From: Chrysogorgia sp. JL179-B06
Taxonomy: Eukaryota; Cnidaria; Anthozoa; Scleralcyonacea; Chrysogorgiidae
NCBI GenBank assembly: GCA_035772405.1
Contig: JAYKKM010000121.1
Span: 124,001 to 188,000 of the forward strand
DNA length: 64,000 nt
Direction: 5' to 3'
The notes under the pieces were generated by a model. It did not search any database. It saw nothing but the letters and a program-made list of their open reading frames with translations, and was not told where the DNA came from. Positions 22,401 to 32,526 of this stretch are shown here, in pieces. How positions within the stretch are numbered: the first letter of the stretch is position 1; the number at the start of each line of letters is the position of its first letter. The translations under genes were made by a program, and so were the position numbers.

Positions 22401-23330
22401 GTTTCGCGACCCTATCGCTTGGATGCCAGCCAATAGTCAGCAGGGTTTACATCCCGTTATGTATAACACGCGATTTTGTCGATTTCTTTCTGTATGTTTT
22501 CGTTCTCCGATGTAAATAACTTAAAGCACGTGTTCGCTCCATGGAGGAGAAAATGTTGAGGATCACTGTTCTGAAACGAACTAATCATGTATGATCAGTT
22601 GCTTGATATCGGATTGGTTTGCCAATGGTTAAAAAAAATTCTGAATAGATCCGTTTGTCAAAACGAATATGGCAAACGCATGGCGAATGTCGATCAGTTT
22701 AATACAGTTTGTTATCGTAATATAAGAGTTTGTAAATATTGAGCGTGTAAACCTTTATAATATTCAGTAGAGAATAAATATTTTTCATGTTCCAACAATT
22801 TTCTACACTTTCCAACCAAGGAATATGTGTTTACCCTTTCGTCACTGTTGCAGCATTTGCTGGACATGTTTACTTGGAAAAATCTAAACCGCAGCTGATA
22901 AAACGGCTGAATTGGTTCTTGTTACTAACGACGCTGTTGCATATTTTCGAAGGTTGCTAATCGAGATTTGAATATTGCTAATGCAAAGTCGTTAATCTCT
23001 GTACGCATGGGTTGCAATCTTGGGAATTTTCTTTGTTTAGTTAAAGAAAGGATATGTGTAATTGCCAAGATGGCGGAGTACTGAAGGATTTGAACTCGAC
23101 ATATTCTATTCATTAACCGACCCAATACTTAATAGCGTTTCTGTGTTGAGATTTCGGGCCCGTGCGTTTCGGCATATACTGTTCGAGTAAACAAATCGCT
23201 CGCAAATTAAAATCGTATGATTGACAGGAATGTCGATTAATATTGTTATGGCGAGTATTAACCTATTTTTCAAGGGATAGAAGAAAGTTAAGATTAGTTT
23301 ATCGAGGGATTACCTGACGTAAAGTTTAAG
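19488..23330. repeat. Noncoding duplicated unit, second copy (expanded)
   Basis: Paralogous to 16335-19440, with the same order of blocks but extra segments (for example 21600-21780, 21850-21990, and a partial repetition at 22140-22330). The terminal block recurs at 22860-23290. Short frames such as 20661-20897 are chance frames in this repeat. Confidence 0.7.
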
Positions 23331-23364
23331 CGATATATGATAAGATAAGTGGTTGGCAAAATAT

Positions 23365-23880
23365 CACCAGTCAAATTAAGGCCCGTTCACATGAGAGCGG
23401 CACGAAAGACTCCTCAGACCGGTCCGAAGTCATTCCGGTACTCGGACCAAAACGACTATCTTGGACCGAGACTAGATTTTCTTCATGTAAACACAAATTA
23501 GTACCAGACATGCGCATACGGCATGAAGTTCAGAATGGAGCCGAAGATAAATAAGATAGTGAGAATAAAAGGTGGATGTTTGACTTTAGTGGAGCGCCTA
23601 AAATTACAAAGCGGATAAAGTGTTGACTTTGAAGGTGATTTGGTGAAACTGTATGGCGACGCGAGAAATCTAATGGCCGAAAGATACAAGAACGATTTTG
23701 GTCCACTTGGATACGTTGCCCCACCAGAAGATTATGAGATTGGGCTGTAAACAAAATCCACGGAGAAAATAAATGTTAACAAGAGCCTGGGACGAGTTTC
23801 GTGATTTCCTCCCGGTCTCATGTAAACATCCAGACAATTTCTGACTTCTGACCGGTATCATGTAATAATATCACCCGAAA
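23365..23880. mobile_element. Possible MITE with GCCCGTTCACATGAGA / TCATGTAAACA ends
   Basis: The left edge GGCCCGTTCACATGAGAGCGGC and right-side CCGGTCTCATGTAAACA and CCGGTATCATGTAATA look like opposed degenerate termini, and CATGTAAACA also occurs internally. Weak support; the boundaries are uncertain. Confidence 0.3.
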
Positions 23881-24471
23881 CACTCCCAAGTTTACTGAAG
23901 GAATTCCTAATCGCTTCAGTAGATCACACTCGAGGTTTCCTCCCTTGTATCCAAGTTTAGCGTTAGTTTTGTGGTTTTCACACTTACCTAAAAGTGAACG
24001 ACGTAAAACGACGTAAAAGTGAACGACTATCTCCTCCAAGGATCTTAGAGGAATAGCCTTCGTACCACGCGGTACGCCCAGGGGAAGCTTGTGGATTTTC
24101 TTCTTCACATAAGTAGTAATATATATATATATATATATATCAATGTGTTTGGGATTGGAACCGAGCTCTAAGCCAATCAGAATCAAGAATGATTTGAATG
24201 GACCAATCAGAGCACAGCACAATCCCAAATTTCCAGGGGGGTTGAAACATTTTAAGGTGTGGTCACCCTGTAAAGAACGACCAGTGATCAAATCAGGGGG
24301 GATATGCAGCTGGTCGTATACAAGAGGTTTTTTGTATTAAAATTATTCAAAATAAGGTGGTCGCGGTCAAGAGTATATATATATCACTTGGGTCGTGTTG
24401 TTGTACGACCAGTTTTTTGATAATCCTGAGTTGAACGACCAGAGAGATTGAAGGTCATTCAAGGTGAATAG

Positions 24472-24830
24472 TGTTAAGCAAGTACTGACGTCATTTGCTA
24501 TACGGGGTTGAAAGCAGTGGTGTACAAGGAACAGGAGGTTTAAGTCGTAGAATTTAGTGTTCTGACCAATTGAAGATCAGTATGGAATAGTTCACCGAGA
24601 AACCAAATACTCGAGATGATTTTTGCGAATGGGTGTCTAAAGTGAAACCCCAGAAACCAAACATGTCTTTTAATTCGCAAAAATCATCTAGAGTATTTGG
24701 TTTCTCGATGAACTTTTCCACACTGATCATCAATTAATCGGAACACGAAATTCTACGACTAAACATCCTGTTCCTTGTACATCATTGCTTTCAACCACAT
24801 ATAGCATCCGTGCCAGCACTTAGACAAGTC
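24472..24830. mobile_element. Foldback element with arms of about 158 bp
   Basis: 24472-24630 and 24673-24830 are imperfect reverse complements (roughly one mismatch in eight) separated by about 42 bp. The arms include GAGAAACCAAATACT, GTACAAGGAACAGGA and TCGTAGAATTT. No coding capacity. It is a long hairpin, probably a decayed MITE. Confidence 0.75.
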
Positions 24831-24840
24831 ATCATTCACA

Positions 24841-25628
24841 CTGTGATATATATACTGACACACACCACGTTTTGAAAAAAAAATACAAAAAATTCTATTA
24901 TACATAACCATCATACCTCACCCGATGTGATGTTATACTTACGTGCACGTGCCATCCAAAAACACCATATTTTTATTTGAAGACTTGTAATGATATTTGA
25001 AAATAAAAATAAACAGTTTTGAACTGCCTTATTTTTATTTTATTTTTGTTTATTGAAATAAAAATAAGCATTTTGAATTAAGCATAGAAATTTCCGCCAT
25101 GGAGCTCTTACCTCGACGCCATCTTATGGCCGAATGACTGATATTCCCTAGTTACTGTATATTTAAAAAGGATCTCAAAATATTTTAAGAGGAATATCTC
25201 ATAAAAATTATTTGGATGTTTCTTCCAAAAAAGTTTGAGGGTTATAGTTTTGAAAAAACCTCAAAATAATCTTAGATGAAATATTATCTATTAAAAATAT
25301 TAGTGTAAAAAGTTTTAAAACCGTAAAAGTGTTTTATTAAATTTGGAGAAAAAACCCAAATAAATTTTTAAGAGATTTGTTTAGTATATAAGCAGATGTT
25401 ATTTCATATTTTATCAGTTGTGTGTGTTTTGCTCGCTTGTAAGTTGTGCTTCGGTACAAGACTCTGACATCTTCCGATGTTCTGTTTTATTATTAAAACT
25501 GCATCGGTGCGCGAACACCCGAAGTCGAATTTGCGATTCGAATGAGATTGACACAGGTCCATAGCGACAATCTGGTCATCCCTTGTTCAATGAATTGCTT
25601 ATTTTACGCCAGGGTTGTTCGTTAGCAT
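24841..25628 (+). other. Gene-free AT-rich stretch with LTR-like promoter
   Basis: No frame is supported. Near the right end AGTATATAAGCAG (about 25383-25395) is followed by a GC-richer leader (TTGTGCTTCGGTACAAG), then TTTTATTATTAAAACTGCATCGGTGCGCGAACA. The spacing resembles a TATA-R-U5 arrangement of an LTR, but no second LTR or primer-binding site is seen. Confidence 0.25.
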
Positions 25629-25907
25629 ATGATGAAAGAGTTAGCTATAGTAAAAAACACACACACGATGGAGAAGTTGAATGAATATATATTTACACAC
25701 ACACGAAAAAATTATTTCACAAATAAATGTGTTATATCAGCGAGGGGTTTCCGTGTCGGGTATAAAACCCCTCTATACACCACTCCTACAAAATTAAAAC
25801 AATATAAAAAAAAATTCATTGGTTCATTTTTTCCAAACGTTGAATACCTATTAAAATATAAAAATATTTACGTTTTCATTTTGACCATAGTATCTGTGCT
25901 TTCATAA
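25629..25907 (+). CDS. Uncharacterised 92-residue frame
   Basis: ATG-initiated frame with a basic middle (TKLKQYKKKFIGSFFPN) and a hydrophobic C-terminal segment (IYVFILTIVSVLS) that could anchor in a membrane. It overlaps the 3' end of the spliced minus-strand gene. No family recognised. It may be a chance frame. Confidence 0.25.
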   Translation: MMKELAIVKNTHTMEKLNEYIFTHTRKNYFTNKCVISARGFRVGYKTPLYTTPTKLKQYKKKFIGSFFPNVEYLLKYKNIYVFILTIVSVLS

Positions 25908-26456
25908 TAGATGAAGCTCTCACCCCGCGTATCGACGTATCCCCACACGCGGGAATCATCGTCTTCCTCTTCACGTTCCGGCGGTTCATAATCGTCGAAA
26001 TCGAAGTCGTCCGTTTCAGGAACGCGAATAGCCCATTCGTCCTCCCCATTTGAAATTAATAGAACCCCCGGTATGGAGGCAGGATCCTCGTCCTCGATCG
26101 GGGGGGGAGGGATGGTTTCTTTCTAAGAGAAATATAAAAACATAATAAATACATGTTGTATAGTAAAAACATTTTAGCGCTATCTTACCCCACATATAAA
26201 AACATAATAAATACATATCGTTTGTATAGTAAAAACATTTTAGCGCTATTTTACCTCACATTTGTCCGCGTAAAGCGGGATAGCTTCCACGGTTTTCTGG
26301 CTCGTCCTCGATCGGAGGTGGAGGGATTTCGTTCTAAGAGAAAATATAAAAAACATAATAATTACATATCGTTTGTATACAGACAGTAAAAATATTTTAG
26401 CGTTATCTTACATTGACTTCGGTGATCTTCGCGTCTGGAGAGGTTTGGTTTGACAT
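25868..26456 (-). pseudogene. Spliced acidic protein gene with cassette exon, one-base frame break
   Basis: Exon 1 (26412-26456) starts MSNQTSPDAK and ends at a GTAAG donor. A TTTCTCTTAG acceptor precedes the last exon (25868-26123), which encodes a proline stretch, GVLLISNGEDEWAIRVPET, an acidic run and ends ...MVKMKT. Between them lies a second exon-like block (26255-26333) with its own acceptor and donor. It encodes a related PPPPIEDE stretch but would insert an early stop. The last exon has nine Cs where eight would keep the frame. Introns are about 80 bp in repeated AT-rich blocks. Function unknown. Confidence 0.5.
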
Positions 26457-26526
26457 CTTTGCGTGTTTTTTCTTTTTGTTCGTTCTAGCTTGAAATCGTT
26501 GTGGTACGAGACGCATAACGTGCTTA

Positions 26527-26534
26527 TTTTTATA
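26527..26534 (-). promoter_or_regulatory. TATA box of the spliced gene
   Basis: TATAAAAA on the minus strand, about 70 bp before the ATG at 26456, in the context GATTATAAAAATAAGC. It resembles the TATA context before the gene at 52169. Confidence 0.4.
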
Positions 26535-26539
26535 ATCAC

Positions 26540-27180
26540 GCTCTACGGTCTATTACAATGGTTTGCGGTTTTAACCAATCAGAGTTTCTATAATCAAACC
26601 TCCCCCGTATCTATCCAATCAGAGATCGTTCATTAAACCCTTCATGTCAAATCAAGTGATTTATTATATGGGGTAACAATACGGGTTTGTTAAACGCTTA
26701 AGGACGCCGTATATTAATAAGCGTCTTGTTCTATGCCTACCCCTTTGTGTCAAAACAGTTTGATTAATGATAGGGTCGGAACAATGAAGCTTAGGTATAA
26801 TAAGTGTGTTGTTCTATCCCCTCCCATTTATGTCAAAACAGTATGATTAATAATGGGTAGGGAATGAATGAATTTACTTGTTGGGATTAGTAACCATTTT
26901 GTTTGTGTACTTTGGGTAGCTACGATTTTTTAATTAATTCTAACCTTAATTACTTGTAGGGATTAGCGGGCATTTTGAAGGGATTAGTCCCTGTGAAATA
27001 TATATTTCCCGTGTTTAAATACGTCTATTTCTAGATATTTAAGCATTTTTATACTTATTTAAGCATATTTTTATGCTTTTTGATACTTTATTTTACACTT
27101 TTCACACATTTTAGTATATATTTTAAGATACCCGTGAGAGCGATAAGGAGAGCGTGTTAATTAATTCACACATGTCAAAA
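26540..27180. promoter_or_regulatory. Gene-free region with repeated GGGATTAGT and CCAATCAGAG motifs
   Basis: CCAATCAGAG occurs at about 26574 and 26618. GGGATTAG occurs at about 26878, 26957 and 26981. A block containing GTCAAAACAG-(T/A)TGATTAATGA is repeated around 26750 and 26835. No coding frame is supported. The motifs recur on the other side of the Polinton (46998, 47633, 48253, 51826-51935, 52048), which ties the two flanks together. Confidence 0.45.
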
Positions 27181-27205
27181 TAGATGAATAATGGTTTTTT
27201 ATTGT

Positions 27206-27535
27206 TTAACGTAATACTTCGGGATTGTTACAATTCATTGTGTAAGAGTTTACAAAGAAGATATGTCTGCCCAAGAGAGCTTCTTGATTTTCCTGGCGAT
27301 GAATCACAGCAACAATAATTCCAGCTTCGACTCCCATTCGGGTATTAAGAACAGAGGTAAGGTTAAAATCCTTTAGTATTATCCCGCGCCGGGTGTCTAA
27401 CCAAATTTTATCTTCTCTCATGAAGTCCACCACATAAAAATCAGAGCCTTTGCATGTTGTATATAGAAATTCAGAAGTGTATAACTTCACGTTATCAAGT
27501 TTAATTTCGTTTATATCTATACTTGTTGTTGCCAT
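27206..27535 (-). CDS. Uncharacterised 109-residue protein, full-length family member
   Basis: Starts MATTSIDINEIKLDNVKLY and reads through KIWLDTRRGIILKDFNL and GVEAGIIVAVIHRQ; mixed alpha/beta, no membrane segment. Its first 25 or so codons recur in truncated form at 47584 and 48205, so it belongs to a tandem family split by the Polinton. The gene lies 28 bp from the Polinton target site. The region immediately upstream is therefore now 19 kb away. Function unknown. Confidence 0.55.
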   Translation of the reverse strand: MATTSIDINEIKLDNVKLYTSEFLYTTCKGSDFYVVDFMREDKIWLDTRRGIILKDFNLTSVLNTRMGVEAGIIVAVIHRQENQEALLGRHIFFVNSYTMNCNNPEVLR

Positions 27536-27562
27536 CGTGTCTAATAATTAATGTTTTTAGCT

Positions 27563-27568
27563 AGAGAT
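27563..27568. other. Polinton target-site duplication, left (AGAGAT)
   Basis: AGAGAT directly precedes the left terminal repeat and recurs at 46975-46980 after the right one. Six base pairs is the length known for Polintons. The unoccupied paralogous site reads CTAGAGATGGC at 47610-47620. Confidence 0.9.
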
Positions 27569-28319
27569 AGTAGTATAGTAAGTAGGGCTGCGGGCCCAGC
27601 AACGTCAAACGTGAATATAAACACCGAAACATCACCAAATTTGTGTCGAGCCACAACTCGGCAATGTTTTGGTACTCACGTTTTATAATCGACGTTGGTG
27701 AGCTCACAGCGCCAGTCTCTATGCTATTATGGTGATCGTTAGTCAATCTAAACACCCCTCCCACGTTTTCTACTAAGTTGATGCCAAATATTAGAAAAAT
27801 CACGACTTTCGCTAAACTTTACGCTACTTTAGCCATTTTTTAGGTGCGTTTCAACATTTTCACAAATTTGTCGAATCGCATTTAAAAAATAGTCGTCTCA
27901 ACATTTTCACAAATTTGTCGAATCGCATTTAAAAAATAATCGTTTCAACATTTTCACAAATTTGTCAAATCACGTTTAAAAAATAGAAAGTGTCGTTTCA
28001 ATATTTTCACAAATTTGTCAAATCACATTTTTACAAATTTATGTATCGTAAAAGTGTCTCACGCGTGATAAAATTGCCACCTGTTATGCAAATTAGGTTA
28101 TTGCCACCTGTTAATAATAGATTAGTCCGTTTGTTCACTACTACTTTCAGCGTTTGTCGCCTCTTTTCTAAAATGGTGATCGTACACATATTTCGACGTT
28201 GTGATTCCTCCAGACAACAAGCCCAAGAAAGGCACGTACGGCGTCACAATCGCGACGATGCTCTCAACGTCTTTCTTTAGTAACGGATCTTTTTGTAGCT
28301 CGTCGTTTAGTTCGTCAGG
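27569..28319. repeat. Polinton left terminal inverted repeat (751 bp)
   Basis: Reverse complement of 46224-46974 with few mismatches and no net length change. It contains about three copies of a repeat of about 55 bp (TTTCACAAATTTGTC(G/A)AATC...TTTAAAAAATA, 27850-28030). The inner end reaches into coding sequence: the last codons and stop of PolB, and a ghost copy of the ATPase C-terminus on the minus strand (28122-28319). Confidence 0.95.
28122..28319 (-). pseudogene. Duplicated ATPase C-terminus inside left TIR
   Basis: This is the mirror image of the final 66 codons of the packaging ATPase gene at the right end, present only because the inverted repeat extends into that gene. It lacks the rest of the gene and is not expected to be expressed. 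One frame over, its beginning encodes the last residues and stop codon of PolB. Confidence 0.85.
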
Positions 28320-31300
28320 GTTCTCGCTACAACGTTTTTGTGACCATACGCATAGGAGTCAATACCATTTTCTAAAAGGTATCGTTTATCGTCGAAGCAG
28401 GATAGCGATACTTTATTAATTTCATAGCTACCGAGCTGATGTTTGACACTTCTAATGGTCTTCATTGTGTGTCGCAATTGTTTCTGCTCTAGTAGCACAC
28501 TTTTGTAATCTTCGTGTCTGATCACTTTTTTAATTATATTCTTTCTAATACCTTTAGCAGTTTTCCCACCACCCCCATCCTCTTTCAAATAGCTGTACAT
28601 TTTACTACGCAACCCGACGAACTCAATAATTGGTGTTCCAGCGCACTCATCCTTCATCTTGCCAATGACTTTCTTGTTCTCTTTGAAAGCGAATGGGTTG
28701 TCTGCAGGGTAATCGCTATTGTCAAACTTTTCGCGCTCCTCCATGAAGTCAGAGTAGACGTCGTCAGTTTTGATTGTGTACAACAGACTGTCAGTGTCGG
28801 TGAAGTGTAGTCTGCAGGTGTCGCTAGAGTACTTTTTCATGATATAGTTGTAGTGGAAGTCATACATCAACGTTTTACTCAAGTCTAGTATGCACATACC
28901 CACATATGCGGGTCGATTTAATGTCAGCGTCTCTTTGACTTTGTGGACAGCGACTAAATTCTCGCTAAATATCTTGCAAGACACAAACGTAGGCTTTGAG
29001 ACAAGCTTTTCTAACTTTTTCTCGGTGGTCACTAATCTCACGTCCACACGCTTCCTCAAGTTTTCCATCGTTTTTCCGAACACACTGTTATTCATCAACT
29101 TGAAGAAATCCTTCTCAAAAGCGTTCTTAGCTGCGGTTCTTTTGACTGTGTTAAAGTCGATGTACTTGCCCAACCACTTGGATTGGTCAAACTGTAGGAC
29201 CCTATGAACCTTTTTGATTTTTAGTCCAAGATCCGTGTACAACTGCAGATTTCCATAGTGACACACATACTTTTTTTTGTCCATCAAATTAGTCACCAAC
29301 TTTTTCACACCACCAACACTCACGTTAAACTTATTTTTGATTTTTGTGCAGTACTCCGACAACATGTCAACAGTTATCTCCATCTTCTCAGGAGCCACCG
29401 GGTAATCGTTGTGTAGGTCATGCAAGTGGTCTGGATACTCCAAGTCGACTTCGAGCAGCAACCCCTTTTCACTGTTGTTGTGATAGTCGCATAGATTAAC
29501 CTTTTCTATTTCTTTCTTAGTCAACCATTTAAAACCACCTGTAGGTAGACTTCGACTCATTGCCCACCCATATAAATTGTTGGCGTCAAGGTACATCAAA
29601 TACTTCGACTCTTGCGCTTTATCGTACCCCTTCATATATTTATTGTTCGCCACGCCATGTCTGTTGCATATGTAGCTCACACCACCACGCATACCTAATT
29701 CTACGAACTGGAACATGTCGATGTCGGACAATAATTCGAGTTCCACTCCAGTCATCTTTAACATGGCATCCCAAGCCAACCCAGGCGACGTGAAATAGTG
29801 ACACGGGTCTAGTTTATACTCGCGATGGCATGTCTTTCTAAAGTTCTCAAAAACGTCGGCAAGCAAGAGCACGTCACTTTTCAAATACAGGTCGTGATAC
29901 CCACCCATGTTTTCAACGTCGAAGTAGTCCCACACATCGATGGCGCGCTCGTGCATTTCTTCCGTAATGTGCTCGTCATTCAGAACGCTGTAAAAGTCTT
30001 TTTTAGAGGGTAACTCGCTTTCATCGAATTTATCAAAGGAGTCCATATAATCGTAGGGGTAGACTCCCTTTCTTGTCATTAGTGCCAACCCATCGTCGCG
30101 AAACACTTCTGACGTGTATTTGAAAGCGTCCCTTGGTAGGTTCTTCACCAAGTTGTCTAGACCACTACCCATGAACTGAAAGCTGTCCAAGAACACCAAG
30201 TTTTTTCCAAGCATGAACGCCATGTACTTCTCCATGTTGTTTGGTATCACATTTATGTCTTGACCAAACTTGCCAATCTCCTGCATGATGAAATGGCTAT
30301 CGTAACCACGTAAGTTATGAAAGATCACAGGAATTTTGTCAGTCAACTTAAAGTTCACGTTACACTGACGATGTGCGGACCCTCTGTACTTACCTGACAC
30401 GTGACAGTGGTCTCTCACTCTAACGTCAGCGCCAGTGTACTCAACACTGCAAATATGGCAACTTTTAGCCTCGTCGAAATCTTGTTTGTTGTCATCAGTC
30501 AGCATCATCTCTTTGTTAAAGTGACTCTCAGATGTTTCTTTACAATATTCAACAATTTCTAACATCTCCCCAATGAACTTGTTGACTGCATTTTCACCGC
30601 GATACACTTTTACTGGCTTACTGTACTCGTTGTCGTAGCAACAAACCAATTTATACCCATAACCACAGTCAACGTGCCTCTGGTAAGCACTTGTGTAGCT
30701 ACACTCGCTTGACAGCTTTGTTGTGTGCACCTTCTGTGTGATAGCCTCGAAGTCTGCATACACCACAAATGGTACATTTAATTGTCTGCTAAAATTCTCG
30801 TATTTCACTTTCACACCTTTTTGTGGCATTTTAATAGCTTGCTTCCCATTGATGACCAAACATACTTCCACATGGCGTTCAAGCACGTCCTCGCGGGTGA
30901 AACACTGCAAACAATACCTACAAAAGTGCTTTCTCGCCTTATACTTTGTCTGACGGTACATGAATTTGTTAAAATCGCGAATGTACACATAATGGTTGTT
31001 GCCCGCGTCGTTAGTTATCAACAATAGGTCCATATGGTCGGGATACGTCTCCTTAGAAACGTACACAGGGAATGGCTGCTTATTTTCATACCCAAAAACA
31101 TTGATGCTAATATCGTTTGCCTTTTCGATCTTGTTGTAGTCTTTGAGTGTGACTGGGAAGTCAATTCCGTCATAGTTCAGCTCACCGACATGTCTGACGT
31201 ACTTTGACGTTCTATCGGAGTGTTTTCCAACAGGAAACTTATGCGCGAGGTGGCACCATCTAAAGCACTCGTTGTCATCATCGTTATTTACATTTATCAG

Positions 31301-31900
31301 ACCCTTCATACTGTTGCGCAGCTCCTTTGGCAACACAATGTAGCTACTCCCATGCAAAGGTCTGTAAATAGCGACGTTGACGTAGTGCGCATCTATTTTG
31401 TCGATAGTCCATCCAGACCCCTCAGATAACCACCCAGCTATCCGCGTCAAAATCTGCTCCGACCCACGATTGGCGACACCCTCAATGTCATGCTCGTTAA
31501 TGACGACGAACGTTTCGCTGTTAAAGTAGGCAGTTTTGTATGTGGTCTTATTAAGTTCTAAAACTTTCTCAAAAGTGACCTTAACTGTCTCTACCACTTT
31601 CATTCCGTTGGTCTCACCCAGCTCGCGTCTCAAAAGGTTAGTGACAGCGCTTCTACTACCATTTACCTGATTGATGTCTCTGTCGTCAATTACTTCGACT
31701 CCATAGGACCTTGTGAACCCTCTCAGTGCTCTATCCAACAGATGCGTTGGCGGTGTGAGGTCTTCGACTAGACGTTGTCCCTCTTGATCTCTAAAGAAGC
31801 CGTGAACGTTGGTCGCTTCATCTGTTAGTGAATTGACAACGGCTGCACTCGTCTTATGCGCCCGTCTTTTTGTCAGTGGGTTTTTCACAGTCTGACTCAT
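28307..31900 (-). CDS. polB: Polinton protein-primed family B DNA polymerase
   Basis: 1197 residues, intact. A C2H2-like finger (CRYCLQCF...H...C) lies at about 327-347. The exonuclease motifs are YADFEAI (about 381), HNLRGYDSHF (528) and YLKSDVLLLAD (672). An inserted C-x2-C...HCH...C cluster (CHIC at 481 to C513) resembles the HNH/endonuclease VII-type insertion of Polinton polymerases. The polymerase motifs are DANNLYG (A, about 772), NNSVFGK (B, about 937) and TDTDSLLY (C, about 1034). It replicates the linear element from a protein primer at the terminal repeats. The start ATG overlaps the end of the upstream gene by 4 bases. The C-terminal residues and stop come from TIR sequence. Confidence 0.95.
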   Translation of the reverse strand: MSQTVKNPLTKRRAHKTSAAVVNSLTDEATNVHGFFRDQEGQRLVEDLTPPTHLLDRALRGFTRSYGVEVIDDRDINQVNGSRSAVTNLLRRELGETNGMKVVETVKVTFEKVLELNKTTYKTAYFNSETFVVINEHDIEGVANRGSEQILTRIAGWLSEGSGWTIDKIDAHYVNVAIYRPLHGSSYIVLPKELRNSMKGLINVNNDDDNECFRWCHLAHKFPVGKHSDRTSKYVRHVGELNYDGIDFPVTLKDYNKIEKANDISINVFGYENKQPFPVYVSKETYPDHMDLLLITNDAGNNHYVYIRDFNKFMYRQTKYKARKHFCRYCLQCFTREDVLERHVEVCLVINGKQAIKMPQKGVKVKYENFSRQLNVPFVVYADFEAITQKVHTTKLSSECSYTSAYQRHVDCGYGYKLVCCYDNEYSKPVKVYRGENAVNKFIGEMLEIVEYCKETSESHFNKEMMLTDDNKQDFDEAKSCHICSVEYTGADVRVRDHCHVSGKYRGSAHRQCNVNFKLTDKIPVIFHNLRGYDSHFIMQEIGKFGQDINVIPNNMEKYMAFMLGKNLVFLDSFQFMGSGLDNLVKNLPRDAFKYTSEVFRDDGLALMTRKGVYPYDYMDSFDKFDESELPSKKDFYSVLNDEHITEEMHERAIDVWDYFDVENMGGYHDLYLKSDVLLLADVFENFRKTCHREYKLDPCHYFTSPGLAWDAMLKMTGVELELLSDIDMFQFVELGMRGGVSYICNRHGVANNKYMKGYDKAQESKYLMYLDANNLYGWAMSRSLPTGGFKWLTKKEIEKVNLCDYHNNSEKGLLLEVDLEYPDHLHDLHNDYPVAPEKMEITVDMLSEYCTKIKNKFNVSVGGVKKLVTNLMDKKKYVCHYGNLQLYTDLGLKIKKVHRVLQFDQSKWLGKYIDFNTVKRTAAKNAFEKDFFKLMNNSVFGKTMENLRKRVDVRLVTTEKKLEKLVSKPTFVSCKIFSENLVAVHKVKETLTLNRPAYVGMCILDLSKTLMYDFHYNYIMKKYSSDTCRLHFTDTDSLLYTIKTDDVYSDFMEEREKFDNSDYPADNPFAFKENKKVIGKMKDECAGTPIIEFVGLRSKMYSYLKEDGGGGKTAKGIRKNIIKKVIRHEDYKSVLLEQKQLRHTMKTIRSVKHQLGSYEINKVSLSCFDDKRYLLENGIDSYAYGHKNVVARTLTN

Positions 31901-32526
31901 TGGCTTCTATATACACTACGCTTATTTATTTTTTTCCTAAGCCACTCATTGTAATAAATATCACCACTTTCACACCATCCCAGCTTTGGGTACACCACCC
32001 CAAACAGATTGTTGTCGAACAAGTCTTTCACCTTCCCGTCTTTGAGGTCAAGCACCTTCTTGAGTGTCTCGAGTTGTCTTCTATGACACAATCTAATAAT
32101 GTAGTATCCATATCTGCTGACATTTCTACCCTTTACCAAATTGCATGAGTACAACGCATTGACAACTTTCAGGAAGTCCTCTTTTATCAACTCAAGGTGC
32201 TCACCCTTCACAACGTTCCGTAGTCTCCTCCCCATCCACCAAGACCGTTTGTGAACGCTTTTTAACCGTGTGAGTCTCATGTCGCTGTAACTCTGAGTGT
32301 AGCCCCATTCGGTGTCGCCACACTTTGGACATGCGTACCCACCACAGTCAATCACATGTTTCACAACGTCACAATCCGAGCAGTAGTAAATTCTGAAGGT
32401 GCCTCCACACTCAATTTGCGTCTCACTCACGATTTCGTCAATTGTGTAACCATAGCTCATCTGCCTCATAAGTTTGTCCATCACTCTTATACTACTCCAA
32501 CATTTTTTTACTGAGTTAGCACCCAT
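31897..32526 (-). CDS. Zinc-ribbon protein, possibly VLTF3-like late transcription factor
   Basis: 209 residues. A zinc ribbon is formed by YYCSDC (about 48) and ACPKCGDTEWGY (about 68), followed by a helical domain with RSWWMGRRLRNVV and SRYGYYIIRLCHRR. A ribbon followed by such a helical domain recalls the poxvirus late transcription factor VLTF3 relatives found in some NCLDVs and Polinton-like viruses, but I see no decisive motif. The gene is sandwiched by short overlaps (4 bp with PolB, 19 bp with the next gene), which indicates one minus-strand transcription unit. Confidence 0.6.
   Translation of the reverse strand: MGANSVKKCWSSIRVMDKLMRQMSYGYTIDEIVSETQIECGGTFRIYYCSDCDVVKHVIDCGGYACPKCGDTEWGYTQSYSDMRLTRLKSVHKRSWWMGRRLRNVVKGEHLELIKEDFLKVVNALYSCNLVKGRNVSRYGYYIIRLCHRRQLETLKKVLDLKDGKVKDLFDNNLFGVVYPKLGWCESGDIYYNEWLRKKINKRSVYRSQ

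Noticed and set aside
26016..26389. Unspliced frames over the small introns
   Set aside because: They run through GT-AG introns and a shifted poly-C; the spliced model explains the sequence better.
28201..28419. Plus-strand frames over the left TIR and PolB
   Set aside because: Shadows of the minus-strand PolB and the mirrored ATPase tail.
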